Shown: one piece after another, positions 1-8,296 of the stretch | How positions within the stretch are numbered: position 1 is the stretch's first letter | Layout: every line of letters starts with the position of its first letter | NCBI GenBank assembly: GCA_949299615.1 | Contig: CASGBM010000005.1 | Coordinates: forward strand, 1 to 36,216 | DNA from: an uncultured Eubacteriales bacterium | GTDB lineage: Bacteria; Bacillota; Clostridia; UBA1381; UBA9506 | Direction of reading: 5' to 3' | Length of the DNA: 36,216 nucleotides | The notes under the pieces: generated by a model | What the model was told of the DNA's origin: nothing | Databases searched by the model: none | The model's input: only the letters and a program-made list of their open reading frames with translations | Translations under genes and position numbers: made by a program

Positions 1-464
1 CAATCCGGGTCGTCGTCATACATTCCTATTTCCTGCCCGATAATTCCTTGCTCTTTTGCTACATTTTCATCTGTAAAATAAGGCTGGCGTACAAAGTCAA
101 GCAAAATTCCCAGGTTTTCTAAGATGTCCTGCGTGCTTTCAAAAAGGTAAGCCGTCAAGTTAAAACTGGTATACGCATTGGCATTTGCGCCATGGCGGGC
201 ATAACTTTCAAAAACATTGCCGCCGTCCGGCTGTTCGAACATTTTATGTTCCAAAAAATGCGCAACGCCGTCCGGTATCTCCGTAATCTCCGTTTGCCCC
301 GGTGTTATAAATTTTCTGTCAATGGAACCAAAATGCGTTCCAAAAACAGCATAACTTTTGCTGTATCCTTTTTTCGGCATAACATAAACGGCAAGACCGC
401 TTTCATGAACCCCGCTGTAAAGCGTTTCTTTGACAATATCATTATAAATCGGTTTCAGTTCCAT
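1..464 (-). CDS. yfmH: M16 family metallopeptidase, YfmH-type (partial, C-terminus outside window)
   Basis: Only the first ~154 residues are present; the gene runs off the left edge. The fragment has the inverted zinc motif of M16 peptidases, His-Phe-Leu-Glu-His at residues 69-73, and a likely third zinc ligand Glu145 in a QEIGMY segment, so this partner keeps a complete active site as far as it can be seen. In Bacillus subtilis the paired proteins (locus names ymfF/ymfH; spelled YfmF/YfmH in common annotation pipelines) are linked to 5-aminopentanol modification of elongation factor P. The ATG at 464 lies one base past the stop of the upstream yfmF, with AAGGAGG at 474-480 as ribosome binding site, so the two are translationally coupled. 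The family is certain; the EF-P role is inferred from the pairing. Confidence 0.9.
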   Translation of the reverse strand, partial: MELKPIYNDIVKETLYSGVHESGLAVYVMPKKGYSKSYAVFGTHFGSIDRKFITPGQTEITEIPDGVAHFLEHKMFEQPDGGNVFESYARHGANANAYTSFNLTAYLFESTQDILENLGILLDFVRQPYFTDENVAKEQGIIGQEIGMYDDDPD

Positions 465-465
465 T

Positions 466-1743
466 TTACTTTACCTCCTTGCCGGTCAAAAAATATACCA
501 TTTGCGGCTGGATTCGTTTTGCAACCCGCACAACATCATCAACCGTCACTTTAGAAATTAAATTGATGTAATCCTCCAGGCTCAGTTCCATTTGGCTAAC
601 CGTTTGCCCTAAATAATAATCTTCCAGGTATCCGATGTCATCTCCTAAAGAACGCAGAGCATTGACAATGCTTTTTACCGCCGCATCAAATTCGTAGTCG
701 GAGATTTTCCCGCTGCACATATCCTCCATTTGTATTTTGATTTCATCCATTGCTTTTTTCTTATTTGCAATCTCAATACCGGAAGAAATCAGCAACAGCC
801 CTTTATACCGCTCTAACCGTGAAGCCGCATAGTAAGCCAGGCTCAATTTTTCCCGTACATGATTAAACAATTTTGAATGTGCTCCGCTCCCTAAGATCCC
901 ATTGTACACCATCAGAGCCGGATAATCGCTGTCAGAGGGCGCAATTCCGGTATAAAAACCCATGCAAAGCTTTGCTTGTGTCACATCAAACTCCTCTGTA
1001 ACTTCTTGCATATCCGCCGCAGGGCAAAATAGGGCGGTGGCCGGAGTCTTTTCATTTTTTAGAGTAAGCACAGCAAAACGTTCTTGAAAATATGCACACA
1101 TTTCGTCAATGGAAACTTTCCCAGTCACAAAGATGTCAATGGGACCTTCCTGCAGCAGATTCAGATAGTGATGATATAGCATTTGCGGCGTAATGGCGTC
1201 AACGTCTTCTTTGGTTCCCAGTTCGTGAACGCCATACGGCTCGTCCTTGCACATCAATTCAACCAAACGCCAAACGGCATAGGAGCGTTTATCATTAATC
1301 AGCGCATCAATATCATTTTTTAAATTAATTTTTTCCTGCGCAACATAATCTGCAGAAAATCCACCATTTTCTATCAGCGGATTTAAAAGCATTTCAAAAA
1401 GCAGATCCATAGCGCGGCGCTGCACCGTTTCTCCCTCAGGCAAAAAACTGTCGGAAACAGTATTCAGCATAAAAGAAAGAATCTGGTCTTCTCCTTTTCT
1501 TCTCACGTCAATGTCAAAATATGCGCCGTAAAGTTCCTGCTGATATTTCATTACCGCAGCCTGCGTAGGATATTTGGCACAGCCTCTGCGCAAAACATCT
1601 GCCAACAGCGCGTTATAAGAGGCTTCCTCTTTTTTCAGTGCCCGATGAAAATTTACGCTGACAGATACTGTTTTAAATTTTTCAGCAGGAATATAATAAA
1701 GCCGTATTCCTGGTTTTATATTAAAACATTTCACACTATCCAT
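466..1743 (-). CDS. yfmF: M16-like protein, YfmF-type (inactive protease partner)
   Basis: A 425-residue M16-fold protein. Where an active family member has HxxEH, this protein has a segment around NALLADVLRRGC (residues ~44-55) with no zinc-binding residues, so it is probably the non-catalytic half of a heterodimer with the next gene, which keeps HFLEH. The length fits a two-domain M16B subunit. The pair is associated with EF-P 5-aminopentanol modification in B. subtilis (known for the family, inferred here). The ATG at 1743 has a strong AGGAGG eight bases upstream. It follows rsmI after about 54 bases and is the penultimate gene seen of the minus-strand housekeeping operon. Confidence 0.88.
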   Translation of the reverse strand: MDSVKCFNIKPGIRLYYIPAEKFKTVSVSVNFHRALKKEEASYNALLADVLRRGCAKYPTQAAVMKYQQELYGAYFDIDVRRKGEDQILSFMLNTVSDSFLPEGETVQRRAMDLLFEMLLNPLIENGGFSADYVAQEKINLKNDIDALINDKRSYAVWRLVELMCKDEPYGVHELGTKEDVDAITPQMLYHHYLNLLQEGPIDIFVTGKVSIDEMCAYFQERFAVLTLKNEKTPATALFCPAADMQEVTEEFDVTQAKLCMGFYTGIAPSDSDYPALMVYNGILGSGAHSKLFNHVREKLSLAYYAASRLERYKGLLLISSGIEIANKKKAMDEIKIQMEDMCSGKISDYEFDAAVKSIVNALRSLGDDIGYLEDYYLGQTVSQMELSLEDYINLISKVTVDDVVRVAKRIQPQMVYFLTGKEVK

Positions 1744-1797
1744 AATTTACCTCCTAATTCTTTCCAACTCATTTATATTCTGTCCAAAAAATCATAT

Positions 1798-2652
1798 TTA
1801 TTCCTTTTTCATCGTTTGATTATATATTTCTCTGCGGCTGACTCCGCGGTCTTGCGCCACCTTTTTTATGGCTTCTTTTTTCTCTATTCCCTGATTGATG
1901 TAAAACGACAAATGATCCAAAAGATTTAAAGCATTTAATTCGTTTTCCGCCTTAACCGGCTCTGCTCCGGAAATGACTAAAACATACTCCCCTTTTGGCT
2001 CATTGGATGAATAATACTCCTTTGCCTGGCGCAGGGTTGTAGGAATAATTTCTTCATACTTTTTCGTCAGTTCTCTTGCAATCGTAATATCCCTGTCCCC
2101 AAATGTCTCCAGCATATCTTTTAAGGTATTCTGCAGTTTATGCGGCGCTTCATAAAAAATTAAAGTGTAGGGACTGTCTTTCACGCTCATCAAGTGATCC
2201 AGCCTGCTCTTTTTATTTACACTCAAAAAACCTTCAAAAGAAAAACGGGAGGTGGAAAGCCCGGAACAAATTAAGGCATTAATGCCCGCCACCGCTCCAG
2301 GTATGGGAATCACCCGTATTCCTTTTTCATGGCAAAGCCGGACCAGATCCTCTCCCGGGTCGGAAATGGCTGGCGTACCGGCATCAGAAATTAACGCTGC
2401 GGTTTCTCCCGCAAGTATTTTCTCTGTGATATATTCCCCTTTTTGGCGTATGTTATGTTCAAAATAACTCGTCATAGGTTTTGCAATTCCCAAGTGGTTT
2501 AATAGCTTTAGCGAATGCCTGGTATCTTCTGCCGCGATAAAATCAACCTCATTTAAAACTTTCACCGCACGGTAAGTAATATCCTCCAAATTTCCGATTG
2601 GCGTTGCTACCAAATATAACACCCCTGGTTTTTGCTGTTCATCCGTCATCAT
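1798..2652 (-). CDS. rsmI: 16S rRNA (cytidine(1402)-2'-O)-methyltransferase
   Basis: RsmI uses S-adenosylmethionine to 2'-O-methylate C1402 in the decoding centre of 16S rRNA. The protein shows the tetrapyrrole-methylase-type fold with the hallmark VATPIGNLEDIT near the N-terminus, AEDTRHS shortly after, and a glycine-rich SDAGTPAISDPG loop. A C-terminal helical part ends in a basic tail. The 284-residue length is normal for the family. A longer GTG-initiated reading (from 2691) exists, but the ATG at 2652 (or the adjacent one at 2649) follows GGGGGAG at good spacing and gives the usual N-terminus. The start lies inside the end of the upstream methyltransferase gene by about 14 bases, indicating coupling. 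Confidence 0.95.
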   Translation of the reverse strand: MMTDEQQKPGVLYLVATPIGNLEDITYRAVKVLNEVDFIAAEDTRHSLKLLNHLGIAKPMTSYFEHNIRQKGEYITEKILAGETAALISDAGTPAISDPGEDLVRLCHEKGIRVIPIPGAVAGINALICSGLSTSRFSFEGFLSVNKKSRLDHLMSVKDSPYTLIFYEAPHKLQNTLKDMLETFGDRDITIARELTKKYEEIIPTTLRQAKEYYSSNEPKGEYVLVISGAEPVKAENELNALNLLDHLSFYINQGIEKKEAIKKVAQDRGVSRREIYNQTMKKE

Positions 2653-3376
2653 TTTCTCCCCCGATTTCTTTTGCTCCGCCTGCACCGACACTCTTGGCTA
2701 AAATGGGTCCGTGCACAATCAAACCGCTTTTTCTTCCCTTTTGTCCTTCCAGCAAGACCAAAGACGGCGGCTGTTCTAGTTTGGAATGTACAAACTGCAA
2801 ACGTTTGGGTTCCAAACGGTAATACCGCATCCAGTAAAAAATATCCGCAAGGCGTTCCGGACGATGAACAAGATAGAACCTTCCACCGGTTCTTAAAAGA
2901 TATCCTGCGTTTTGAATTACATCTTTTATCGTACAGCACACTTCATGCCGGGCTATGGTTTTACTGTCGTTTGTGTTTTGTTTTCCGGTGGTGTTGCACA
3001 TATACGGCGGATTACAGGTAATCACATCCACACTTTCTGCCGCAAAGTACCTTTTTGATTCCCGCAAATCCCCGTCTATGATTTTGATATTCGATTCTAA
3101 ACCATTCCATTTTACGCTTCGCCGCGCCATATCGGCAACCGCAACTTGAATTTCCAATCCTGCCATATCCATACATTTTGATCTTGAAAAAAGCAATAAG
3201 GGAATAATTCCGGTTCCGGTACAAAAATCAACCAATTTCTCCCCAGGTTTTACTGCCGCAAACTGCGCCAACATTACCGCATCCGTACCATAGCAAAACC
3301 ACGCGGGGTTTTGAATCACTTTTAGGTCGTTTCCGATATTTTCTAAGCGTTCATCCGGTTTTAACTCAATCCTCAT
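2639..3376 (-). CDS. tRNA1(Val) adenine-37 N6-methyltransferase-like protein (TrmN/YfiC/YabB type)
   Basis: A class I SAM-dependent methyltransferase of 245 residues. Motif I reads LVDFCTGTGIIPLLL (from residue ~48) and the catalytic NPPY of amino-methyltransferases is at residues 122-125, in the context VITCNPPYM. This combination is typical of the TrmN6 group, which methylates N6 of A37 in tRNA1(Val); the substrate here is inferred. The ATG at 3376 lies 11 bases inside the preceding ATPase gene, whose last codons supply a GAGGTG ribosome binding site. Neighbouring rsmI is also an RNA methyltransferase, and these two often sit together in Firmicutes. Confidence 0.9.
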   Translation of the reverse strand: MRIELKPDERLENIGNDLKVIQNPAWFCYGTDAVMLAQFAAVKPGEKLVDFCTGTGIIPLLLFSRSKCMDMAGLEIQVAVADMARRSVKWNGLESNIKIIDGDLRESKRYFAAESVDVITCNPPYMCNTTGKQNTNDSKTIARHEVCCTIKDVIQNAGYLLRTGGRFYLVHRPERLADIFYWMRYYRLEPKRLQFVHSKLEQPPSLVLLEGQKGRKSGLIVHGPILAKSVGAGGAKEIGGENDDG

Positions 3377-4193
3377 TTTTCACCTCAACCGCTTTGACGA
3401 TTACATCAATCCGCAAGACATTAATAGAAGTATAATATTCAATGGAGTCCTTTACCGCTTTTTGGACTTCCTTGCCGGTCAATTCCAAGTTTTGTTTTAA
3501 ATCCGCGGTGATTTCCACCGTCAAAGAAACACCCGCAGGATGAGAATAAACAGACGTTTTTAAATAATTCACTACATGCGGGATCCGCAGTGTTTCTGTT
3601 TTTGCAAGCGCAGTTATGACATGATTGGAAATGTGATATTCTCCTAAATAGCTATAAGTAGGCCGCACAACCGTTTTTTCTGTATGAAACGCATCTTGCT
3701 GACCTTTCCCGTAATTTAAAATAATTTTTAGCGTATCAATAAAATAACCGGAAAAATCTTTTTTCACTTCAAATGTCGGAACCGGGATTACGTGTTTGCC
3801 CTGCTCTTTCCGAATTTTTTGTGCATACTCCATTTCTTCCGGCGTTGCAATCTCTTCAATTCGGATCATTTGAGAAACCGGCGGCAGATCCAGCGCTTCT
3901 GCAATTCGTTTGATCATACGCTCAGAAGTGCCTAAAATCAAAATCTTATCCGGAGCATATTTTGCAATGGCGGCTTTTACCTCCGAGGCATGTTTGGCGT
4001 CGGTAAACAGTGCGCGTCGGATACTGGCCACTTTTGTTTTCTCCCGTTTTGCCGAAGAACCCGCCAAAATACGTTTGGAATTAATCAAAAGACCATCATC
4101 AATAATATAATGAATTTTATTTTGTTTTGCAACATAAAGAGAACGGTAACTTTTACCCGTTCCGCTCGGTCCGACAAATCCAATTGTTTGCAT
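3366..4193 (-). CDS. P-loop ATPase with C-terminal Asp23/Gls24-like domain
   Basis: A 275-residue soluble protein with two parts. Residues 8-15 are a Walker A loop, GPSGTGKS, followed by a region with a conserved-looking IIDDGLLI and SSAKREKT stretch, then ILILGTS and HVIPVPTFEVKKDFSGYF. The last ~90 residues (from about YSYLGEYHISNHV) resemble an Asp23/Gls24 alkaline-shock domain, ending in a strand rich in Val and Ile. Asp23-like domains are known from cell-envelope-associated proteins, but the function of the fusion is unknown to me. The ATG at 4193 is preferred over the upstream GTG at 4202, because AGGAAG sits eight bases before it and the P-loop normally starts right after MQTIGFVG. It lies 17 bases after recR. 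Confidence 0.75.
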   Translation of the reverse strand: MQTIGFVGPSGTGKSYRSLYVAKQNKIHYIIDDGLLINSKRILAGSSAKREKTKVASIRRALFTDAKHASEVKAAIAKYAPDKILILGTSERMIKRIAEALDLPPVSQMIRIEEIATPEEMEYAQKIRKEQGKHVIPVPTFEVKKDFSGYFIDTLKIILNYGKGQQDAFHTEKTVVRPTYSYLGEYHISNHVITALAKTETLRIPHVVNYLKTSVYSHPAGVSLTVEITADLKQNLELTGKEVQKAVKDSIEYYTSINVLRIDVIVKAVEVKNED

Positions 4194-4210
4194 ACATTCC
4201 ACTTCCTGCC

Positions 4211-4804
4211 TTAAATTTCGTGTCTGCCTTCCAATGCTTTTGTAAGCGTAACTTCATCCGCATATTCCAAATCGCCGCCAACTGGAATACCATGTGCAAT
4301 CCGCGTCACTCTTACTCCCAGCGGGCGCAGCAGTTTTGCCACAAACATTGCGGTTGCTTCTCCTTCAATATTTGGGTTGGTCGCCATGATAACCTCTTCG
4401 ACGCCGCCCTGGTTGATCCGCTCCAGCAGTTCCTTCATTTTCAAATCATCGGGTCCGATTCCATCCATCGGAGAGATGGCACCATGCAAAACATGGTACA
4501 GTCCCTTATACTCCCGGGTCTTTTCCATTGCCAAAACATCCTTTGGGTTTTCTACAACACAGATGATACGATGATCTCTCTTCTTGTTTGAGCATATTTC
4601 ACACGGTTTTTGATCGGTCAAATTCTGACACACCGGACAAAACGTAATTTGATCCTTTGCCGCTATCAGCGCGTCAGAAAAAGACTGCACTTCTTCCCTG
4701 CTCAGCCTTAAAACATAATATGCAAGGCGTTCTGCGGTTCTTTTCCCGATCCCAGGCATTTTAGAAAATTCTTCTATCAGCCGTGCAATTGGCAACGCGT
4801 ACAT
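4211..4804 (-). CDS. recR: Recombination mediator protein RecR
   Basis: RecR works with RecF and RecO to load RecA on gapped DNA during recombinational repair. The 197 residues match the family length. Visible in order: a helix-hairpin-helix with [15 protein letters not shown] (16-30), a four-cysteine zinc site (Cys56, Cys59, Cys68, Cys71), and a Toprim domain starting at [15 protein letters not shown] with the downstream glycine-rich [14 protein letters not shown] and [10 protein letters not shown]. The ATG at 4804 has AGGAGGG about eight bases before it. In many Firmicutes recR follows dnaX and an EbfC-type gene; here it instead follows a homocysteine-methyltransferase-like gene by three bases. 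Confidence 0.97.
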   Translation of the reverse strand: MYALPIARLIEEFSKMPGIGKRTAERLAYYVLRLSREEVQSFSDALIAAKDQITFCPVCQNLTDQKPCEICSNKKRDHRIICVVENPKDVLAMEKTREYKGLYHVLHGAISPMDGIGPDDLKMKELLERINQGGVEEVIMATNPNIEGEATAMFVAKLLRPLGVRVTRIAHGIPVGGDLEYADEVTLTKALEGRHEI

Positions 4805-4807
4805 ATT

Positions 4808-5872
4808 CTAACCCTCCTGTTTCGGCATAACAAAAGCGCCGAATTCTTTGGCAGCAATTTCCCCATATTCGTCCGAGCTCACTGCCGGTCTGCCCGGATA
4901 TAACTTAAGAGCACGTTCTAAAGCATCTAAATCTTTGCTTTTAAAACAAACAGGCGGTGCCTGCGCAGAAATTAATTTTTTTATAATTGCTTCTGTTTCT
5001 TCTTCTTTTTCAATGGATATTTCCAACAACCGTTTCTTCGACCCAATCACTTGACCGTTAAAATCATAAAAGAAAATATCATGGATCCCTGTAACTGCAT
5101 TAACCTCATAAAAATCCGGACGAAACGGTTCGAGCTGCCAAATATTTTTGCTCACAGCCGCAGTATAAGCCGGTCCGCCGTTTATTGTGCCCAATATAGC
5201 CGCTTTGTAATTTACATATTCCGGCATATATTCACCAAATGCTTCTGGTGTCATAAACTCGGATATGCCCGGGATCGCAAATAAAGGCACAGCAGAAAAT
5301 TCCTTCATCTGGGCTAGGAGTTCCAGTGTATCATCCGCGCTACTGTCAGACAGCACACCAATGGCATTCACGCCTAGCGCTTGCAGCGTTATAACGGCTT
5401 TTGCCGGATCAATTCCGCTTTCCAAGCATAAATCATCACCAAAAGACAAGCCCACGCACAGGGGCAAAGAACATGCTTCTTTTGCGGCAAAAACCGCGCA
5501 TTTTGCCTCTGTTAAATTAGAAAATCCGCCAAGGAGCAGAAACGAAATCCCCGTTTTGTCACACAGCTGCGCCTGCACTAAAATATGTCTATAATAGTCT
5601 TCATAAGAATTTTTCCCTCCATACAGAGCCAGTCCCCCGGGTACCGGCGGAATACACGCCGCTGAAAAAGCTTTTTCCCCTGCCGCCTCGACAGTTTGCT
5701 TGAGCAAATCCGTCTGCAGTCCAAATATACGAAAATCCGGCGCAAACAAAACGTTTGCGCCGCATTCCATTTCCATTTCATAAAATTCCTTTAAGTTCTC
5801 TTTTTTTTGTGGGCGAGAGGAAAGCAGCAAAAGATTGCAGTCTAAGATTTTTTTTAATTGTCCCCTTGTCAT
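4808..5872 (-). CDS. Degenerate homocysteine S-methyltransferase / pterin-domain-like protein
   Basis: A soluble protein of 354 residues. Its first ~245 residues follow the strand order of the homocysteine S-methyltransferase barrel of MetH: VGLSFGDDLCL (140-150), then AVITLQALGVNAIGVLSDSS (159-178), then a PLFAIPGIS segment (196-204), then ILGTINGGPAYTAA (226-239). The cysteines that bind zinc in active enzymes (one in a GxNC-type strand, two in a GGCC-type loop) are absent at the matching places. Residues 307-333 resemble the MetH pterin-binding part (alignable to 'DS...LEaaLk.y.Gk..inS'), but the domain is cut short. It is probably non-catalytic or uses another chemistry. The ATG at 5872 with GGAGG is preferred to an upstream TTG; it begins 11 bases past the stop of the DUF4340 gene. 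Confidence 0.6.
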   Translation of the reverse strand: MTRGQLKKILDCNLLLLSSRPQKKENLKEFYEMEMECGANVLFAPDFRIFGLQTDLLKQTVEAAGEKAFSAACIPPVPGGLALYGGKNSYEDYYRHILVQAQLCDKTGISFLLLGGFSNLTEAKCAVFAAKEACSLPLCVGLSFGDDLCLESGIDPAKAVITLQALGVNAIGVLSDSSADDTLELLAQMKEFSAVPLFAIPGISEFMTPEAFGEYMPEYVNYKAAILGTINGGPAYTAAVSKNIWQLEPFRPDFYEVNAVTGIHDIFFYDFNGQVIGSKKRLLEISIEKEEETEAIIKKLISAQAPPVCFKSKDLDALERALKLYPGRPAVSSDEYGEIAAKEFGAFVMPKQEG

Positions 5873-5883
5873 GGTTTCCTCCG

Positions 5884-7254
5884 TCAATTACTAATTGCCT
5901 GCGATAAATGCTCCAAAACACTTGTCACTTGCTTTTTACGGCACAGCAAATTCCCTTCACCGTTTACTAAAACCAAGTAATTGCGTTCATCCCAGTTATA
6001 GAACGAAACTACAGAATCTGAGCCGTCTTTTTTATGGTACGTAAACGTACATTCCGGTTCTCCTGTCGGCTGCGTACCTGCTATGACAAAATCATCCAAG
6101 CTGATTCCCAAAACATATTGGTAAGCAACCTTAAAGTCATCTTCCGAAAGCGGCGTCCCATTAATCTTATACCCAGCGTTCTCACCGCTTCCCTCAATTT
6201 GAAGTTCATAATTTGCGTTTGCACTGTGAACCGTTACGCCGTTTACGTCTTCTATATTTTCCAAATGAATCAGCTTATCCACCAGTTGAATATATCCTAC
6301 ATTTAGAAAATCAAGCTTCGAGCTTTCTACCAGATATACCGCAGGAGAATCTGTCGTTTTTATATATCTGCTTCCATCCGTTTCATTGCCGACATAAATC
6401 GCATATGTCGTTTCTTGATCTGAAACCGAATAGGTTGCATAAGGCGAATCCAGACCATAGGCCTGCAGATCCTGTGCATTATCAGCCGCAACACTATCAA
6501 AAGATAGTGAAATAATTTTTTGAATTACATTTTCATTTAAATTATACTCATTCACATCTTTTACTAACGGGGATTTCATTTTCCATAAATAAACCGGTTC
6601 TTCCCCTTCTTGGGTAGGCTGCTCTTCTTTTGCTAAAACGATTTTATTGCTGCCTTGTTTTTCTATGCTGATTCCGGTCAGTTCTTCTTCGCTAACAGAA
6701 TAGAGAGACGCATCCCTTAATTTTTCCAATTTTAAAGCCAAGCTCTCTGAGCCCGATGCGCTTTTTGCATATACCTTGTCTTCCCCTTCGAGCATAATGT
6801 AACGCAGACTTCCGTCCGCAGTTTTAGAACCGATCAAAACATTTTGACCCGTCCCATCGCTTAGGCTGATTTCAACCTTTGCATACGGTTCGCTCAATCC
6901 ATAAGGCGTAAAATCTGTTACTGCCTCTGCAACCAATTGTTTCACGGTAATTGAGCTGCATTCATATGCCAGCGTATCCGCTTTGGATTGGCTGATTTTG
7001 ATTGACGGATCGTTATTGACCACCCATCTATCATCATCCGTTTTTGCAACTGTATAACTTTCTCCCTCTATGGTAATTTTAATTTGCGTGATATTTTCTT
7101 TTTCCGTTTTATAAATATTAATCGTCGGAGATGAGGTATAAGAAGGCTCGGCCTCTTCCTCCTCGCTTGGTTCCATTTTCAGCAAAAAGAAAAAGCCTGC
7201 CCCCAAAACGGCAATAATCGCAATTACAATGATAATTGTTCTAATCGGTTTCAT
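5884..7254 (-). CDS. DUF4340 domain-containing membrane-anchored protein
   Basis: 456 residues: one N-terminal membrane segment (about 6-25, rich in Ile/Val/Ala), an acidic linker with a run of glutamates, then a long extracytoplasmic region. Repeated blocks such as YGLSEPYAKVEISLSDG and YGLDSPYATYSVSD, each followed by a 'VLIGSKT..G..RYI' or 'IYVGNET.GSRYIK' strand pair, are typical of DUF4340 proteins. Members often accompany gliding-type ABC exporters; no such exporter is seen here, and the gene is first behind its own promoter (7284-7312). The ATG at 7254 has GGAGG seven bases upstream. The biochemical role is unknown. Confidence 0.82.
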   Translation of the reverse strand: MKPIRTIIIVIAIIAVLGAGFFFLLKMEPSEEEEAEPSYTSSPTINIYKTEKENITQIKITIEGESYTVAKTDDDRWVVNNDPSIKISQSKADTLAYECSSITVKQLVAEAVTDFTPYGLSEPYAKVEISLSDGTGQNVLIGSKTADGSLRYIMLEGEDKVYAKSASGSESLALKLEKLRDASLYSVSEEELTGISIEKQGSNKIVLAKEEQPTQEGEEPVYLWKMKSPLVKDVNEYNLNENVIQKIISLSFDSVAADNAQDLQAYGLDSPYATYSVSDQETTYAIYVGNETDGSRYIKTTDSPAVYLVESSKLDFLNVGYIQLVDKLIHLENIEDVNGVTVHSANANYELQIEGSGENAGYKINGTPLSEDDFKVAYQYVLGISLDDFVIAGTQPTGEPECTFTYHKKDGSDSVVSFYNWDERNYLVLVNGEGNLLCRKKQVTSVLEHLSQAISN

Positions 7255-7283
7255 TTTCTTCCTCCAAATTCGATATTATGATA

Positions 7284-7312
7284 ATTTTACTACAAATTAT
7301 GTCTAATTTCAA
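7284..7312 (-). promoter_or_regulatory. Sigma-A-type promoter for the DUF4340-recR-rsmI-yfmFH operon
   Basis: Read on the minus strand, TTGAAA at 7312-7307 is followed by 17 bases and TAAAAT at 7289-7284. It lies about 30 bases before the start codon of the DUF4340 gene and just past the terminator of the preceding locus. Confidence 0.7.
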
Positions 7313-7364
7313 TCCAAAACAAGAGAAAGTCATAAAAAGTTTAATTTTTATTTTCAAGCTGTAC

Positions 7365-7401
7365 AAAAATGCCCGAACGTGAATGAACTTCACATTCGGG
7401 C
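7365..7401 (-). terminator. Intrinsic terminator at the end of the glycan locus
   Basis: Arms at 7389-7401 and 7371-7383 form a 13-bp stem with one G-U pair when read as minus-strand RNA and a 5-base loop (7384-7388). A short U-rich run (AUUUUUG) follows. It sits 19 bases beyond the stop of the HAD gene, so it closes the long minus-strand locus. Confidence 0.85.
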
Positions 7402-7420
7402 ACAGCGGTTTATAATTTTT

Positions 7421-8296
7421 TTATAAAAGTTGTAATACATCGGCAAGCTTATCCACCATATGCGTGCAAAGGGATTCCACCCCTGCCTGCTGGATATTGC
7501 CGTCCGTCAAACCGATAGGCGCAACACCCGCCAGCAAAATAGAAACAACTCCGGCGGAACTGTCTTCCAAACCTATCACATGGTGCCTGTTTTCAAACGG
7601 GATTCCCAGACCTACGCGCATCGTTTCTGCATACAGCCACGGATGCGGCTTGGGCGCAAGTTCGCCGAGAGTGCCGACGCGTCCCTTACCCAGAGGATAT
7701 CCTGCGGTAATGATGGAATCATAAAAATCAACCGGGTCACCCATGCCAAGCGTTTGGAAAGCGGATATAATTTCCGGCATAGCTTTTCTGTAAAGGCCGC
7801 TTGTGACAAGGCCGATTTTTATTCCTCTGCCTTTTAATTCCAAAAGAAAATCCTTTAAGCCTTCTGCTGGGGTAAACGCCCCTTTTCTGCCGCGTCCGGC
7901 AAGAATTTCTTCCATTTCATAATCTGTGATTTCATAATAATGGTTTCTAGCTTCCTCTACCGTTTTTTCGGGGCAGTATTTTTTGATGCAGTACTGCAAA
8001 TGCTCGCTGACACTATGGCCGGAGACAAATGGAAGATCTGCATCTTCCAGTTCAAATTTTGGGTTTCCCATCATTTTCGCAATCGAAGACTGGATAATCC
8101 ATACCCAAAATTCTTCGCTCTTTACGCTGGTACCGTCTAAATCCATCAAAACAGCTTCCACTGGGTGTTCAATTTTCACTTCGTGCAAAGGATATATGGC
8201 AGGATAGCCCATATCGGATTTTACTTCGATATACTTTCCGCTTTCATCCTCTAAAATATCAATTTTTCCGTCTTTCGGCGTCCATATTTTTTTCAT
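7421..8296 (-). CDS. HAD superfamily hydrolase (beta-phosphoglucomutase/phosphatase-like)
   Basis: A 291-residue cytoplasmic HAD protein. Motif I is D52-L-D-G-T56 with Asp52 as the expected nucleophile; motif II is GLVTSGLYRK; a PKPHPWLYAE segment supplies the conserved Lys; motif IV is GLEDSSAG. The helical cap between motifs I and II places it in subfamily I. About 45 residues precede motif I, longer than in most relatives, and include a LEDESGKYIEVKS hairpin. The ATG overlaps the GH38 stop as ATGA, so it is translated with the mannosidase-like protein and probably acts on a sugar phosphate made from the imported glycan. The substrate cannot be told. It is the last gene before the terminator at 7365-7401. 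Confidence 0.85.
   Translation of the reverse strand: MKKIWTPKDGKIDILEDESGKYIEVKSDMGYPAIYPLHEVKIEHPVEAVLMDLDGTSVKSEEFWVWIIQSSIAKMMGNPKFELEDADLPFVSGHSVSEHLQYCIKKYCPEKTVEEARNHYYEITDYEMEEILAGRGRKGAFTPAEGLKDFLLELKGRGIKIGLVTSGLYRKAMPEIISAFQTLGMGDPVDFYDSIITAGYPLGKGRVGTLGELAPKPHPWLYAETMRVGLGIPFENRHHVIGLEDSSAGVVSILLAGVAPIGLTDGNIQQAGVESLCTHMVDKLADVLQLL

Noticed and set aside
192-554. 120-codon plus-strand ORF over the yfmH/yfmF junction
   Set aside because: It is antisense to two clear M16 genes, has no ribosome binding site match and no recognisable protein features.
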